NCBI GenBank assembly: GCA_003260025.2
Contig: QFZU02000027.1
Coordinates: 82,371-146,370, forward strand
DNA from: Microbispora triticiradicis
GTDB lineage: Bacteria > Actinomycetota > Actinomycetes > Streptosporangiales > Streptosporangiaceae
Length of the DNA stretch: 64,000 bases
Direction: 5' to 3'
Shown: in pieces, positions 1 to 9,106 of the stretch
How positions within the stretch are numbered: position 1 is the first letter of the stretch
How the letters are laid out: every line of letters starts with the position of its first letter
Position numbers and translations under genes: made by a program
The notes under the pieces: model-generated
The model's database searches: none
Seen by the model: only the letters and a program-made list of their open reading frames with translations
Told to the model about the DNA's origin: nothing

Positions 1-845
1 TCCAGCGACCTGACCGTGCCCTGGGCCATCCCGACGTCCGGTATCGCGTTGGCCACGGACCCGGCCGAGATCTGGCCCCACACGAGGCTGAGGCTGGACC
101 GGGGGTCCACGCGCCGCGACAGCGCGGCCGGCAGCTCGGTGACGATCTTGCTGAGCGCGTAGACGAGGTCCACGGTCAGGTGGGGCCGGGCGGTGTGCCC
201 GCCGGGGCCGGCCACCCGGATGCGCAGGCTGTCGCACGACCCGGTGATCGGGCCGGTACGCAGGCCGACGTGGCCGGCGTCGAGGCGCGGGTCGCAGTGC
301 AGCGCGAAGATGCGGTCGACGTCGTTCAGGCCGCCGTCGCGCATGACCTCCAGGGCGCCGCTCGCCACCTCCTCGGCGGGCTGGAAGATCAGCCGTACCC
401 GGCCGGGAAGCGCGCCGGCGTCGGCCTGCGACGCCAGGAACAGCCCCGCGCCGAGGACCATGGTCGTGTGCACGTCGTGGCCGCAGGCGTGGCAGGCGTT
501 CGGGTTCGTGGAGCGATAGGGGACGTCCTTCTCGTCCTCCATCGGCAGCGCGTCGATGTCGGCGCGCAGGGCGATCGTCGGCCCTTCGCCCCGGCCGAGG
601 TCCACCCACAGGCCGGTCCCGCGGGACAGCGGGTGCGGCGTGAGACCGGCGTCGGTCATGCGCTCGGCGATCTTCTCCGTCGTGCGATGCTCGCTGAAGG
701 CGATCTCCGGATGCGCGTGCAGATCGCGCCGGAACTCGATCAGCTCATCGTTGTGCTCGCGAAGGAAGTCCGCCAGTTGCCCGGCCAGGTCGGCACTTCC
801 CGGCACGGCCGCGTCCGGCGTAGCGAGCTTCGATGAGGTGGCCAC
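1..845 (-). CDS. M20-family amidohydrolase (hippurate hydrolase type), 3' end cut by window
   Basis: Metal-dependent hydrolase of the M20D branch, which removes acyl groups from N-acyl amino acids or related amides in the cytoplasm. About 281 codons are present. Visible motifs are HPEIAFSE near residue 45, RADIDALP (about 94-101), the metal-binding HACGHDVHTT (about 118-127) and the QPAEE segment carrying the general base glutamate. The insertion with GGHTARPH fits the dimerisation lid. I chose GTG at 845 because GAGAAGGGAAGA lies just upstream; an in-frame ATG lies 18 codons further up without a comparable site. The C-terminal metal-binding part lies beyond base 1. Family assignment is firm; substrate is unknown. 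Confidence 0.9.
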   Translation of the reverse strand, partial: MATSSKLATPDAAVPGSADLAGQLADFLREHNDELIEFRRDLHAHPEIAFSEHRTTEKIAERMTDAGLTPHPLSRGTGLWVDLGRGEGPTIALRADIDALPMEDEKDVPYRSTNPNACHACGHDVHTTMVLGAGLFLASQADAGALPGRVRLIFQPAEEVASGALEVMRDGGLNDVDRIFALHCDPRLDAGHVGLRTGPITGSCDSLRIRVAGPGGHTARPHLTVDLVYALSKIVTELPAALSRRVDPRSSLSLVWGQISAGSVANAIPDVGMAQGTVRSL

Positions 846-1087
846 GGGTCTTCCCTTCTCCGGTGAGCCGTCCCGGCCACGGGTCATCGGATCGTCCATA
901 TGATCACTAAAAGTCATGAAAAAGCCCAGAAGGGTCGAGCGGGCGTGACTCGCCTCCACCGACCCTTCATTCACAATCCTTCCATGCCGCGACCCCTTGA
1001 TACGGCGGATTGCCCAGTATTTACACCGGTCACCGCCTGTTGTCAGAACTGCGGCGAAGTTTCCCGGTACATCTCAGGCGTACCCCT

Positions 1088-2260
1088 TCAGGAGCCCGAA
1101 TGTCCGGCGTCGCGGTTGGGGTTCGACGTCACGAACCTGTCCTCGGCGAGCTCGATGATCGTGGCATCGACCACGTCCTGGAGGCTCCCTCCGTCGGCGA
1201 GGATCGCCCGCTGGCGCTCGGAGGAGCTTCCCTGCTCCAGCACGTCGGTCACGACCGCCAGTTCCTCGGCACAGCCGAGCCGCTCGGCGACCGGTTCGAG
1301 TTCGCGCTGAAGTTCATACAATACGTCGCGCATCGGCGCCGTGGAGCCATGGTCGTCGGTGATCACGTCCGCGTCGAGACCATACCGCGTCGCGCGCCAC
1401 TTGTTGTCACGCACCACCCACGCCGCCGGATGCGGCAGCGTGTAACCCCGGTCGATCTGCTGGTCGAACTGCTGCACGAGGCACTGGGACAGCGCGGCGA
1501 CCATGCCGACCTCGCGCGGCGTGGGGATGCCGTCGAACATCCGGATCTCGATCGTGCCGAAGTCGGGGTGCGGCCGGATGTCCCACCACACCTCCTTGAT
1601 GCTGCGGATCGTGCCCGCCTTGATCAGCGTGTCCATGTACTCCTCGAACTCGGCCCAGTCGGCCAGCAGGTGCGGCGGCCCGGCGGTGGGCAGCGAGCCG
1701 AAGACGATGGCCCGGCTCGACGCCAGCCCGGTGTCCTGCCCGCCCCAGTAGGGGCTGGAGGAGGTGAGCGCGAGGAAGTGCGGGAGGTACGCCGCGAGGG
1801 CGTTGACAATCGGGATGACCTTGTCCCGGTCCCGGACGCCCACGTGGACGTGCACGCCGAACGTCTGGATGCGCCAGGCGAGCCACTGCATCTCCTCGAC
1901 CAGCTCGACGTACCGCTGGTTGGGGGCGTAGACGGCGTCCCGCCAGTCGCTGATCGCGTGGGTCCCGGTGCAGGCGAGCGCGATGCCGCGCGGCTCGACC
2001 GCCTCGGCCAGCCGGCCGATGCTCTTGCGCAGATCCTGTACGGCCTCCGCGACCGTGTGGCAGACGTCGGTGATGATCTCGACCTGCGACTGCATCAGCT
2101 CGTGCATCGCCTTGGGCCGCTGGCCCTCACTGAGGTCGGGGACCGCGGCGAGCACGTCCCTCGCGTCCTGGCGCAGATGCCGCGTGTGCGTGTCGACGAG
2201 CTGAAGCTCCCACTCCACCCCGAGCGTCGCACCCCGCGAGGGATTGAACTCGATCGTCAC
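1088..2260 (-). CDS. Carboxylate-amine ligase, YbdK / GCS2 family
   Basis: ATP-dependent ligase of the glutamate-cysteine ligase 2 family, which joins a carboxylate to an amine (weak gamma-glutamylcysteine synthetase activity is known for the family). The protein is 390 residues, normal for YbdK. It opens with the family hallmark GVEWELQLVD (residues about 14-23) and contains TGTHAISDW, the HVHVGVRD metal/ATP region, and FGTIEIRMFDG. The GTG start is preceded by GGAGG at a good distance. Actinomycetes use mycothiol rather than glutathione, so the real product is uncertain. A larger GCS2 paralogue lies at 42935-44395. The family call is firm, the substrate is not. Confidence 0.85.
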   Translation of the reverse strand: MTIEFNPSRGATLGVEWELQLVDTHTRHLRQDARDVLAAVPDLSEGQRPKAMHELMQSQVEIITDVCHTVAEAVQDLRKSIGRLAEAVEPRGIALACTGTHAISDWRDAVYAPNQRYVELVEEMQWLAWRIQTFGVHVHVGVRDRDKVIPIVNALAAYLPHFLALTSSSPYWGGQDTGLASSRAIVFGSLPTAGPPHLLADWAEFEEYMDTLIKAGTIRSIKEVWWDIRPHPDFGTIEIRMFDGIPTPREVGMVAALSQCLVQQFDQQIDRGYTLPHPAAWVVRDNKWRATRYGLDADVITDDHGSTAPMRDVLYELQRELEPVAERLGCAEELAVVTDVLEQGSSSERQRAILADGGSLQDVVDATIIELAEDRFVTSNPNRDAGHSGS

Positions 2261-2298
2261 CGCTTGCCTCCATCACTTGGTCGTGCCGGACAACGTCG

Positions 2299-2511
2299 TC
2301 AGAGGTCAGCCCTACCCCTCATCCATCCCCGCACGCCCACGGCCGCGAGCGTCAGCGCCAGGAGGATGTTCACCGCGATCAGCACCCCGTGGACGACGTA
2401 GAAGGACGTCTTGTGCCCGTCGGCGAGGTTGAAGCCCAGGTTGATCCACTCGAAGATCATGAACGCGGCGAGCGCCACGAGAAAGGCGGAGACACGTCTC
2501 GTCATGCTCAC
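2299..2511 (-). CDS. SCO4848-like small membrane protein
   Basis: A 70-residue protein (68 if the ATG at 2505 is used) with two predicted membrane helices: one at about residues 9-28 and one at about 42-62, separated by a short polar loop containing NLADGHKTS. Size, topology and the position next to a D-alanyl-D-alanine carboxypeptidase match the SCO4848/SCO4847 pair known from Streptomyces. That conserved pairing suggests a role linked to the cell wall, but no biochemical function is known. The gene is divergent from the carboxypeptidase, with only about 87 bp between them, so their promoters are adjacent. Confidence 0.75.
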   Translation of the reverse strand: MSMTRRVSAFLVALAAFMIFEWINLGFNLADGHKTSFYVVHGVLIAVNILLALTLAAVGVRGWMRGRADL

Positions 2512-2598
2512 AGTATCGACGGCTCTCCGCGTGGCCCCGAGGTCTATGGGGCATATGTCGCTTCATGCGAAAACAGTCGAGGCTAGGCTGAGCCACCT

Positions 2599-3888
2599 AT
2601 GGGGACGAACCTACGGGCCCTCACCGCGGCCGGGGCGACGGCGGGGCTGCTGACGACGGCGCTGCTCGGCGCCTCTCCCGCCGCCGGAGCGCGTGCCGTG
2701 CCGAGTCCGCCGGCCCCGCGGGCGAGCGGGACCGCGGCCGCCGGGACGACCGGAACGGCGGGGGCCGCCACCGTCGGCGGGGAACGGCTGGCCGGTCACG
2801 GCGTCATCGCGCCGGACGGTTTCAAGGCGCCGCCCAAGACCGAGTCCTCCGCCTACCTCGTCGCCGATGCGGACACCGGCGCGGTGCTCGCGGCGAAGGA
2901 CCCGCACGGGCGCTATCTGCCGGCGAGCACCCTGAAGACGCTCACGGCCGTGACACTGATCCCCAGGCTGGACAAGAATCGCAAGATCAAGCCGAGCGAG
3001 AAGGCCTGCAACGTCGAGGGCAGCGCCGTCGGGATCGTCCCCGAACCGATCTACAAGATCGACGACCTCATGCGGGCCCTCCTCATGGTCTCCGCCAACG
3101 ACGCCGCGGTCGCGCTCGCCGAGGCCAACGGCGGCCTGCCCAGGACGCTCGCCGACATGAACAGACAGGCGCGCAAACTCCAGGCGTACGACACGGTGGC
3201 CAAGACGCCGAACGGCCTGGACGCCCCCGGCCAGCGCAGCTCGGCTTACGACCTCGCCCTCATCGCCAGGGCCGGGCTGGCGATGCCGGCCTTCCGCGAG
3301 TACATCAGCACGAAGGTCGCCAAGTTCCCGGCGCCGAAGGACTACGGCAAGAAAAAGAAGAAGAAGCACCACGACGACTCCGACCCCAGTGAGTCTCCGG
3401 CGCCCGCCTACTACGAGATGGCCAACCACAACCGGCTGCTCGGGCGTTACAAGGGCATGCTCGGTGTCAAGAACGGCTGGACGTCGAAGGCGCTCGGCAG
3501 CTTCGTGGGCGCGGCCCGCCGCGACGGCCACACGATCATCGTCGTGATCATGCATCATCCCGGCGGCTTCTGGGAGGAGGTCTCCAAGCTGCTCGACTGG
3601 GGCTTCGCCGCGCGGAGCCGGGTCTCCCCCATCGGCGAGCTGGTGAGACCGGTGCCCGACCCCGCGCCCTCGTCGTCCGCCCTGGCCGTACGGCCCACGC
3701 GTACGCCCGGCGCGGCGGACGGCTCGGGCGGTGACGCGCGCCGGGTGGCGGGCAAGGAGCCCGCCGCGGGCGGCTCGGGGATGGCCGTCCCCCTGCTCGC
3801 CGGTGGCGGCGCGCTGGCGGCCCTCGCCCTCGGCGGCGCGTACGCCCTGCGCCGCCGCCGGAGGACCCCCGGCGACACCGCCGGCTAG
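2599..3888 (+). CDS. D-alanyl-D-alanine carboxypeptidase (low-molecular-mass PBP)
   Basis: Trims the terminal D-Ala from peptidoglycan stem peptides outside the membrane. The 429-residue protein has an N-terminal signal peptide (about 1-32), an Ala/Thr/Gly-rich linker, the S11 peptidase domain and a C-terminal membrane anchor followed by an arginine cluster (about 398-423). Catalytic motifs are all present: SxxK as STLK at 110-113, SxN as SAN at 165-167, and KNG at 291-293 in place of the more usual KTG. A lysine-rich charged insertion (six K, then HHDD) lies at about 251-262 before the KNG motif. The KNG variant is common in actinomycete members. Function is well supported. Confidence 0.92.
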   Translation: MGTNLRALTAAGATAGLLTTALLGASPAAGARAVPSPPAPRASGTAAAGTTGTAGAATVGGERLAGHGVIAPDGFKAPPKTESSAYLVADADTGAVLAAKDPHGRYLPASTLKTLTAVTLIPRLDKNRKIKPSEKACNVEGSAVGIVPEPIYKIDDLMRALLMVSANDAAVALAEANGGLPRTLADMNRQARKLQAYDTVAKTPNGLDAPGQRSSAYDLALIARAGLAMPAFREYISTKVAKFPAPKDYGKKKKKKHHDDSDPSESPAPAYYEMANHNRLLGRYKGMLGVKNGWTSKALGSFVGAARRDGHTIIVVIMHHPGGFWEEVSKLLDWGFAARSRVSPIGELVRPVPDPAPSSSALAVRPTRTPGAADGSGGDARRVAGKEPAAGGSGMAVPLLAGGGALAALALGGAYALRRRRRTPGDTAG

Positions 3889-3926
3889 ACGGCCCCTGCC
3901 AGACGGCGCCCGTCGAACAGCGCCCG

Positions 3927-4787
3927 TCAGACAGCGGGAGGGGCGGGGATGGCGTGCTCGGCGGCGCGGCTGACCTCCTCCCACTGGGCCCAGGTCTCCA
4001 TCCGCCGGCGGGAGACGTCGAAGGCCAGGTCGTAGGCCGTGCCGCCCAGCAGCAGCCGCAGCGGCGGCTCGTCGCTGCCGACGAGCTTCAGCACGGCCTC
4101 GGCGGCCAGCCGGGGATCGCTGTCCACCGATCCCTCGGCCCACTGCTTCTCCAGCTCCGCCCGCAAGGGTGCGTAGTCAGGGATCGGCGTGGTCGCGGTC
4201 ATGCCGCTGTAGAGGTTGGTCCAGTAGCCGCCGGGCTCGACGATGGTGACCCTGACCCCGAACCGCGCGGCCTCCATCGCCAGAGCCTCGCTCATCCCCT
4301 CCAGAGCGAACTTGCTCGCGCTGTACAGCCCCGTGGTGGGGAAGCCGCCGAGCGCTCCGATGCTGGAGATCTGCACGATGTGCCCGGACCCCTGGGCCCG
4401 CAGGCGGGGCATTACGGCCTGACCGACCCACAACGCGCCGAAGAAGTTGGTCTCCATCTGGGCCCGGGCCTCGGCCTCGGTGAACTCCTCGATCATCCCC
4501 ATGGACATGATCCCGGCGTTGTTCACCACGACGTCGAGCCGGCCGAAGCGTTCGGCCGCCCGGGCGACCGCGGCGAAGACCGCCGCGCGGTCGGTGACGT
4601 CCAGGGGGTGCACGAGCAGCCTGTCCTCGTGCCCGGCGACCAGGTCCTCCAGCGGCGCCACGGTCCGGGTCGCGGCCACCACGCGGTCTCCGTTGTCGAG
4701 CGCGGCCCGGGTGAACGCCCGGCCGAGGCCCCGTCCCGCACCGGTGATGAACCAGACCCGGCCCGAATCGGCGGTCGTCGTACGCAT
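3927..4787 (-). CDS. Short-chain dehydrogenase/reductase
   Basis: Classical SDR of 286 residues, a cytoplasmic NAD(P)-dependent oxidoreductase. It shows the cofactor-binding TGAGRGLGR near residue 15, NNAGI in the middle, and the catalytic Ser and YxxxK seen as ISSIGALGG ... YSASK. I placed the start at ATG 4787 because the extension to 4865 adds a charged segment absent from SDRs and would cross a promoter and operator. The gene is divergent from a TetR regulator. A promoter on the minus strand (TTGACA at 4865-4870, CACTAT at 4842-4847, 17-bp spacer) is bracketed by two palindromes, so the TetR protein very probably represses it. Substrate unknown. Confidence 0.88.
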   Translation of the reverse strand: MRTTTADSGRVWFITGAGRGLGRAFTRAALDNGDRVVAATRTVAPLEDLVAGHEDRLLVHPLDVTDRAAVFAAVARAAERFGRLDVVVNNAGIMSMGMIEEFTEAEARAQMETNFFGALWVGQAVMPRLRAQGSGHIVQISSIGALGGFPTTGLYSASKFALEGMSEALAMEAARFGVRVTIVEPGGYWTNLYSGMTATTPIPDYAPLRAELEKQWAEGSVDSDPRLAAEAVLKLVGSDEPPLRLLLGGTAYDLAFDVSRRRMETWAQWEEVSRAAEHAIPAPPAV

Positions 4788-4814
4788 GCGGCTCCAATCG
4801 GATTGTCGATACTG

Positions 4815-4830
4815 GACGAGACGTCTCGTC
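4815..4830. promoter_or_regulatory. Putative TetR operator 1 (16-bp palindrome)
   Basis: Perfect palindrome GACGAGACGTCTCGTC in the divergent SDR/TetR intergenic region, followed by a further TCGTC half. It lies just downstream of the predicted SDR transcription start, a position expected to block elongation. The sequence is seen directly; binding by the adjacent TetR protein is inferred. Confidence 0.65.
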
Positions 4831-4841
4831 TCGTCCAAGCC

Positions 4842-4882
4842 ATAGTGACGTCGCACTTGAAGCATGTCAAGACGGACCGTCT
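4842..4882 (-). promoter_or_regulatory. SDR promoter with second TetR operator
   Basis: Minus-strand promoter: TTGACA (4865-4870) and CACTAT (4842-4847) with a 17-bp spacer. A second dyad, AGACGG-A-CCGTCT (4870-4882), abuts the -35 box and shares the GACG/CGTC half-site with operator 1. On the plus strand the same dyad sits about 28 bp before the TetR start, so one site may control both genes. Confidence 0.55.
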
Positions 4883-4909
4883 CGTCTCATTTTTGGTAGG
4901 TTCGGCGGC

Positions 4910-5515
4910 ATGACGGCACAGCACGGCACGACTCCCGGCACGAGACGCCGCAGCGAGGCCTCGCGGCGGGCCATCCTCACCGCGGCGTTCGAACTCGTCG
5001 GCGAGGTCGGCTACGCGAAGCTGAGCATCGAGGGGATCGCCGCCCGGGCCGGGGTCGGCAAGCAGACCATCTACCGCTGGTGGCCCTCCAAGGGAGCGGT
5101 CCTCTTCGACGCGTTCCTGATGCTCAGCGAGGGCGAGGGCGATTCGCCGGCGCTGCCCGACACCGGCGACCTGGAGGCCGACCTGAAGACGGTCCTGCGC
5201 GCCACGGTCGCCGAGCTGAACGACCCGCGGTACGACGAGCCCATGCGCGCGCTCAACACGGAGATCCCGCACGACCCCGCGCTCGCCGCGGCCTACGCCG
5301 AACGGCTCGACCGGCCGATGAAGGAGCTGAAGAAGCAGCGGCTGCGCAGCGCGCAGCGGGCCGGGCAGCTGTCCGGCGATCTGGACCTGGACGTCGCGAT
5401 CGAGATGCTGTGGGGACCGCTGCTCAACCGGTGGCTCCAGCGCAGCGGCCCGCTCACTCCCGAGTACGCCGACACGGTCGTGGAGACCGCGCTCAAGGGG
5501 TTGCGCCCGCGTTAG
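4910..5515 (+). CDS. TetR/AcrR-family repressor
   Basis: A 201-residue regulator with an N-terminal TetR helix-turn-helix (about residues 12-58). The recognition region reads IAARAGVGKQTIYRWW, a near-consensus TetR helix ending in the YRWW signature seen in the TetR_C/TtgR-like group. The C-terminal part is an all-helical ligand and dimerisation domain. It is transcribed away from the SDR gene, and the shared intergenic region carries two GACGAGAC/GTCTCGTC-type dyads. It probably represses the SDR gene and itself until an unknown ligand binds. No clear Shine-Dalgarno sequence precedes the ATG. Confidence 0.9.
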   Translation: MTAQHGTTPGTRRRSEASRRAILTAAFELVGEVGYAKLSIEGIAARAGVGKQTIYRWWPSKGAVLFDAFLMLSEGEGDSPALPDTGDLEADLKTVLRATVAELNDPRYDEPMRALNTEIPHDPALAAAYAERLDRPMKELKKQRLRSAQRAGQLSGDLDLDVAIEMLWGPLLNRWLQRSGPLTPEYADTVVETALKGLRPR

Positions 5516-5525
5516 AGGCGCGCGG

Positions 5526-6488
5526 TCACGCGGGACCGGTGGTGGGGGTGGTCGCGGGCGAGGGAAGCGGAGTGGGCTCGGGAGGCGGGCCGAGGGTGGC
5601 CGTCGCCGTCCACGCGGCCGCGTAGAGGATCACCCGGGCCGACAGGTTGATCCACAGCAGCAGCCCCACGACCACCGCGAACGTGCCGTACACGGGGTTG
5701 TGCAGGGTGCTGGAGAGGATCAGCGCGGCGAGCTGCTTCAGCACCCCGAATCCGACCGCGCCCAGCAACGCGCCCTTGAGCACGACGAGGAACGGCTGCC
5801 CCGGTTTGGCCAGCCAGCCGAGGATGACCAGGAAGAGCAGCAGGTCGGCGACGAGGCTCGCGGCCACCCCGGCGAGCCAGACGCCGAGACCGGCGAGTGG
5901 TGAGGAGCCGAGGCCGAGCCAGCCGGCGACCGTGCTCGTGGCCCCGGTGGCGAAGCCGCTCGCGATCACCGAGGCGAGCAGGACGACACCCATGAGCACG
6001 AGCGCGACGAGGTCGCGCAGCTTGCCGACGAAGTAGTTGAGCGGCGGCTCGCAGGTCATCCAGACGGTGCGCAGGGCCCCGCGCAGCGCGTCCATCGCGC
6101 CCAGGCCGGCGTAGACCAGGCCGAGCAGGCCGATGAGCCCGGCCCGCGCCCGCGCCCCGGCGAGCTGGTCGATGTGCAACTGCCCGGCGAGCCCGGGAAG
6201 CTGGCTGTTGATCGCCTCCGTGAGCGTGGCGAGCGCGTCCGGGCGGATCGTCACGACGTACCCGAACAGCGCGAAGGCCAGTGCGATCAGCGGGAAGAAC
6301 GACAGGAACGCGAAGTAGGTGATGGCGCCGGCCAGCCGGTCGCCCGTCTGCACCTGGTAGCGCTGCACGGTCCGGATGAGGTGGTCGAGCGCGCGGAAGC
6401 GGATCCGGTTGCGCTCGATCCACACTCGGCCCGTCGCCTTGACCGCGTCCACCCGCCGGGTGACCTGCTCGACGATCCCCAACCTCAT
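5526..6488 (-). CDS. YihY/BrkB-family membrane protein
   Basis: A 320-residue integral membrane protein of the YihY/virulence-factor BrkB family. After a charged N-terminus (about 1-40) there are six predicted membrane helices, including the family-typical segment GDRLAGAITYFAFLSFFPL near residue 55 and a last helix followed by a proline-rich cytoplasmic tail. The family has no agreed biochemical role despite the old ribonuclease BN name. It ends close to the TetR gene on the opposite strand and is followed upstream by trpS on the same strand, about 55 bp away. Confidence 0.85.
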   Translation of the reverse strand: MRLGIVEQVTRRVDAVKATGRVWIERNRIRFRALDHLIRTVQRYQVQTGDRLAGAITYFAFLSFFPLIALAFALFGYVVTIRPDALATLTEAINSQLPGLAGQLHIDQLAGARARAGLIGLLGLVYAGLGAMDALRGALRTVWMTCEPPLNYFVGKLRDLVALVLMGVVLLASVIASGFATGATSTVAGWLGLGSSPLAGLGVWLAGVAASLVADLLLFLVILGWLAKPGQPFLVVLKGALLGAVGFGVLKQLAALILSSTLHNPVYGTFAVVVGLLLWINLSARVILYAAAWTATATLGPPPEPTPLPSPATTPTTGPA

Positions 6489-6543
6489 CGCGGTTGTCTA
6501 CCCCGCGGAGCGGGCTCGATGCCTGCTCGCGCGGGCGTGCCGG

Positions 6544-7557
6544 TCAGTCGAGGGGCGGGGACGGCAGCAGGCCGAGGCGCTCGCGCACCTGGGCCATCGT
6601 CTCGCGGGCCACCGCCCGGGCCCGGGCCGCGCCCGCGACCAGCAGCCGGTCGAGCTCGGCCTCGTCGGCCAGCAGCTTCTCCGTACGCTCGCGGATCGGG
6701 GCGAACGTCTCGATGACCGCCTCGGCGACCTCCTTCTTGAAGGTGCCGTAGCCCTGCCCGGCGAACCGGGCCTCCAGCTCGGGGATCGGCGTGCCGGTCA
6801 GCGCGGAGTGGATCCGCAGCAGGTTGGTGACGCCGGGCTTGTTCTCCTCATCGGCGACGACCTCGCTGCCGGTGTCGGTCACCGCGCGCATGATCTTCTT
6901 GCGCAGCGCGTTCGGCTCCTCCAGGACGTCGATGATGCCCTGCGGGCTCGACGACGACTTGGACATCTTCGCAGTCGGGTCCTGGAGGTCGGTGATCTTC
7001 TCGACCTCCTTGAGGATGTAGGGGTTCGGCACCTTGAAGGTCGGGCCGTAGCGGCTGTTGAAGCGCTGCGCGAGGTCGCGGCTGAGCTCCAGGTGCTGCT
7101 TCTGGTCCACGCCCACCGGCACCTGGTCGGCCTGGTAGATCAGGATGTCGGCCGCCTGGAGGATCGGGTAGGTGAACAGGCCGACTCCGGCCGAGCTCTC
7201 GCCGTACCTGGCGGACTTGTCCTTGAACTGGGTCATCCGCCCGGCCTCGCCCATGCCGGTCTGGCAGATGAGATACCAGGCGAGCTCGCTGTGCTCGCGT
7301 ACGTGGCTCTGGGCGAACACCGAGGCGCGCTCCGGATCGAGGCCCGCCCCGAAGAGCTGGGCGGCGGCGACCCTGGTGCGGCGGCGCAGCTCCTCCGGCT
7401 TCGGGGAGACCGTCAGCGCGTGCAGGTCGGCGATGAAGAAGAAGGCCTCGTGGGTGTCCTGCAACGCGACGTACTGCCGGACGGCACCGAGGTAGTTCCC
7501 CAGGTGGAACGAGTCGGCGGTGGGCTGGATGCCGGACAGGACGCGAGCGAGAGCCAT
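6544..7557 (-). CDS. trpS: Tryptophan--tRNA ligase
   Basis: Charges tRNA-Trp with tryptophan using ATP. The 337-residue protein is a normal-length bacterial class I enzyme. The HIGH signature is HLGN at residues 18-21 and the KMSKS loop is at 197-201. The tryptophan pocket segment [15 protein letters not shown] near 143-157 is typical. The ATG start gives the expected N-terminus [10 protein letters not shown]. No leader peptide or T-box structure is seen upstream; the upstream neighbour is a CNNM-family transporter gene ending 62 bp away on the same strand. Confidence 0.97.
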   Translation of the reverse strand: MALARVLSGIQPTADSFHLGNYLGAVRQYVALQDTHEAFFFIADLHALTVSPKPEELRRRTRVAAAQLFGAGLDPERASVFAQSHVREHSELAWYLICQTGMGEAGRMTQFKDKSARYGESSAGVGLFTYPILQAADILIYQADQVPVGVDQKQHLELSRDLAQRFNSRYGPTFKVPNPYILKEVEKITDLQDPTAKMSKSSSSPQGIIDVLEEPNALRKKIMRAVTDTGSEVVADEENKPGVTNLLRIHSALTGTPIPELEARFAGQGYGTFKKEVAEAVIETFAPIRERTEKLLADEAELDRLLVAGAARARAVARETMAQVRERLGLLPSPPLD

Positions 7558-7619
7558 GGGGCAATTCTGTCAGGACTCCCGGGCTGCCCGCGACACGCGC
7601 GCCGGGCCCCGGACGGCCG

Positions 7620-8945
7620 TCAGACGGTCGCGGCCGGGGGCTCTTCGGCGGAGCCCTCCTCCGCGGGGGGATTGCGGGTGACGCGGACGCGGGAGACACG
7701 GCGGCCGTCCATCTCGGTCACGGTCAGCGTGACGCCCGGCGCCTCCGCGACCTCGCCGCGCTGCGGCAGGTGACCGAGGAAGGCCATGACGTAGCCGCCC
7801 AGCGTCTCGTACGGCCCGCCGGGCAGCCGCACCGCCGTCTGCGCGTGGAACTCGTCCAGGTTGACCAGCCCGTCGACCTCCACGTCACCGGCGATCACCC
7901 GTACGGCGTCGCCGCTCTCGTCGTACTCGTCGCGGATGTCGCCGACGAGCTCCTCGACCAGGTCCTCCAGCGTCACGATGCCGTCGGTGCCGCCGTACTC
8001 GTCCACCACGATGGCGAGGTGGTGGCCCTCGTCGCGCATCTCGGCGAGCGTGGCGAGCACCCGCTTGCTGGCCGGCACGAGCTTGACCGGCCGGATCGGC
8101 ACGACCTCGCTGATCGGCTCCAGCCGCCCGGTCCTGACCGGGTCGAGCAGGTCCCGTACGTGGACGAACCCGATGACGTCGTCGTAGGTGTCGCGGTAGA
8201 CCGGGAAACGGGAGTGCGGCATGGCGGCGGCGAGCACCGCGGCCTCGGCGAGCGGCGTGTCCGCGGCCATGAACTCGACCTCGGTGCGGGGCAGCATGAC
8301 CTCCCTGAGCTGGCGCTTGCCCGCCGCGAACACCTCGGCGATCACGTCGCGCTCGTCCTGCGTGAGTTCCTTGTGCCCCACGACCATGTCGCGCAGTTCC
8401 TCGGTCGTCATGGCCGCCCTGTCGGCGGACGGGTTGCCGCCCACCAGCCGTACGATGCCGTTGGTCGACTTCGACAGCGCCCAGATCACCGGCCGCGACA
8501 GCGTGGCGATCCGGTCGAGCAGCGGGGCGGTCATGAGCGACAGGCTCTCCGCCCGCTGACGGCCGAGCCGCTTGGGCGCGAGCTCGCCGAGCACGAGCGT
8601 GACGTACGAGATGGCGAGCGTGACTGTCACGAAGGCGGCGGGCGCGGCCACGTCCGGCCGCAGGCCCCACCCCTCCAGGACCGGGGCGAACTCCGGGCCC
8701 AGCGCGTCGGCGCCGAGGGCGGCCGACAGCACGGTCGCCACCGTCACGCCGACCTGGATGGCGGACAGGAAGCGGTTAGGGTCGCGGGCGAGCTTCTGCA
8801 CCCGCGCGCCGCGGCGTCCCTCGCGGCTCAGACGGCGGATCTGGCTCTCCCGCAGGGAGACCATCGCCATCTCGGCCGCCGCGAAGAACCCGCCGATCAG
8901 GATGAATATGAGGACCAGGGCGATGGTCACCGCGACGTTGCTCAC
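7620..8945 (-). CDS. CNNM/CorC-type transporter with CBS pair (hemolysin family)
   Basis: Membrane protein of 441 residues with the DUF21 (CNNM) transmembrane domain (about 1-190, four membrane segments), a CBS pair (about 215-335) and a C-terminal CorC/HlyC domain (about 350-425). The family is linked to magnesium or cobalt efflux and ion homeostasis. The DUF21 signature is visible as AAEMAMVSLRESQIRRLSREG, and DEYGGTDGIVTLEDLVEEL in the CBS region is highly conserved. GTG is the start. The C-terminal Glu/Pro/Ala tail is low complexity. Transport function is by family; the ion is not shown by the sequence. Confidence 0.88.
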   Translation of the reverse strand: MSNVAVTIALVLIFILIGGFFAAAEMAMVSLRESQIRRLSREGRRGARVQKLARDPNRFLSAIQVGVTVATVLSAALGADALGPEFAPVLEGWGLRPDVAAPAAFVTVTLAISYVTLVLGELAPKRLGRQRAESLSLMTAPLLDRIATLSRPVIWALSKSTNGIVRLVGGNPSADRAAMTTEELRDMVVGHKELTQDERDVIAEVFAAGKRQLREVMLPRTEVEFMAADTPLAEAAVLAAAMPHSRFPVYRDTYDDVIGFVHVRDLLDPVRTGRLEPISEVVPIRPVKLVPASKRVLATLAEMRDEGHHLAIVVDEYGGTDGIVTLEDLVEELVGDIRDEYDESGDAVRVIAGDVEVDGLVNLDEFHAQTAVRLPGGPYETLGGYVMAFLGHLPQRGEVAEAPGVTLTVTEMDGRRVSRVRVTRNPPAEEGSAEEPPAATV

Positions 8946-9106
8946 GTCAGTTGTCCGTTCGGGTGTCAGGCATGCCGGCCGGTCGCCGCGATCTCCGCGG
9001 CTCGCAGTGATTGCGGTACTGGTGGCATTTAACCCGCTCCTCAGGGGAAGCGCGTAAGCTAGGTCCCGGGCCTACATAATCAAACACTTTTGAACAGGAG
9101 TACACA

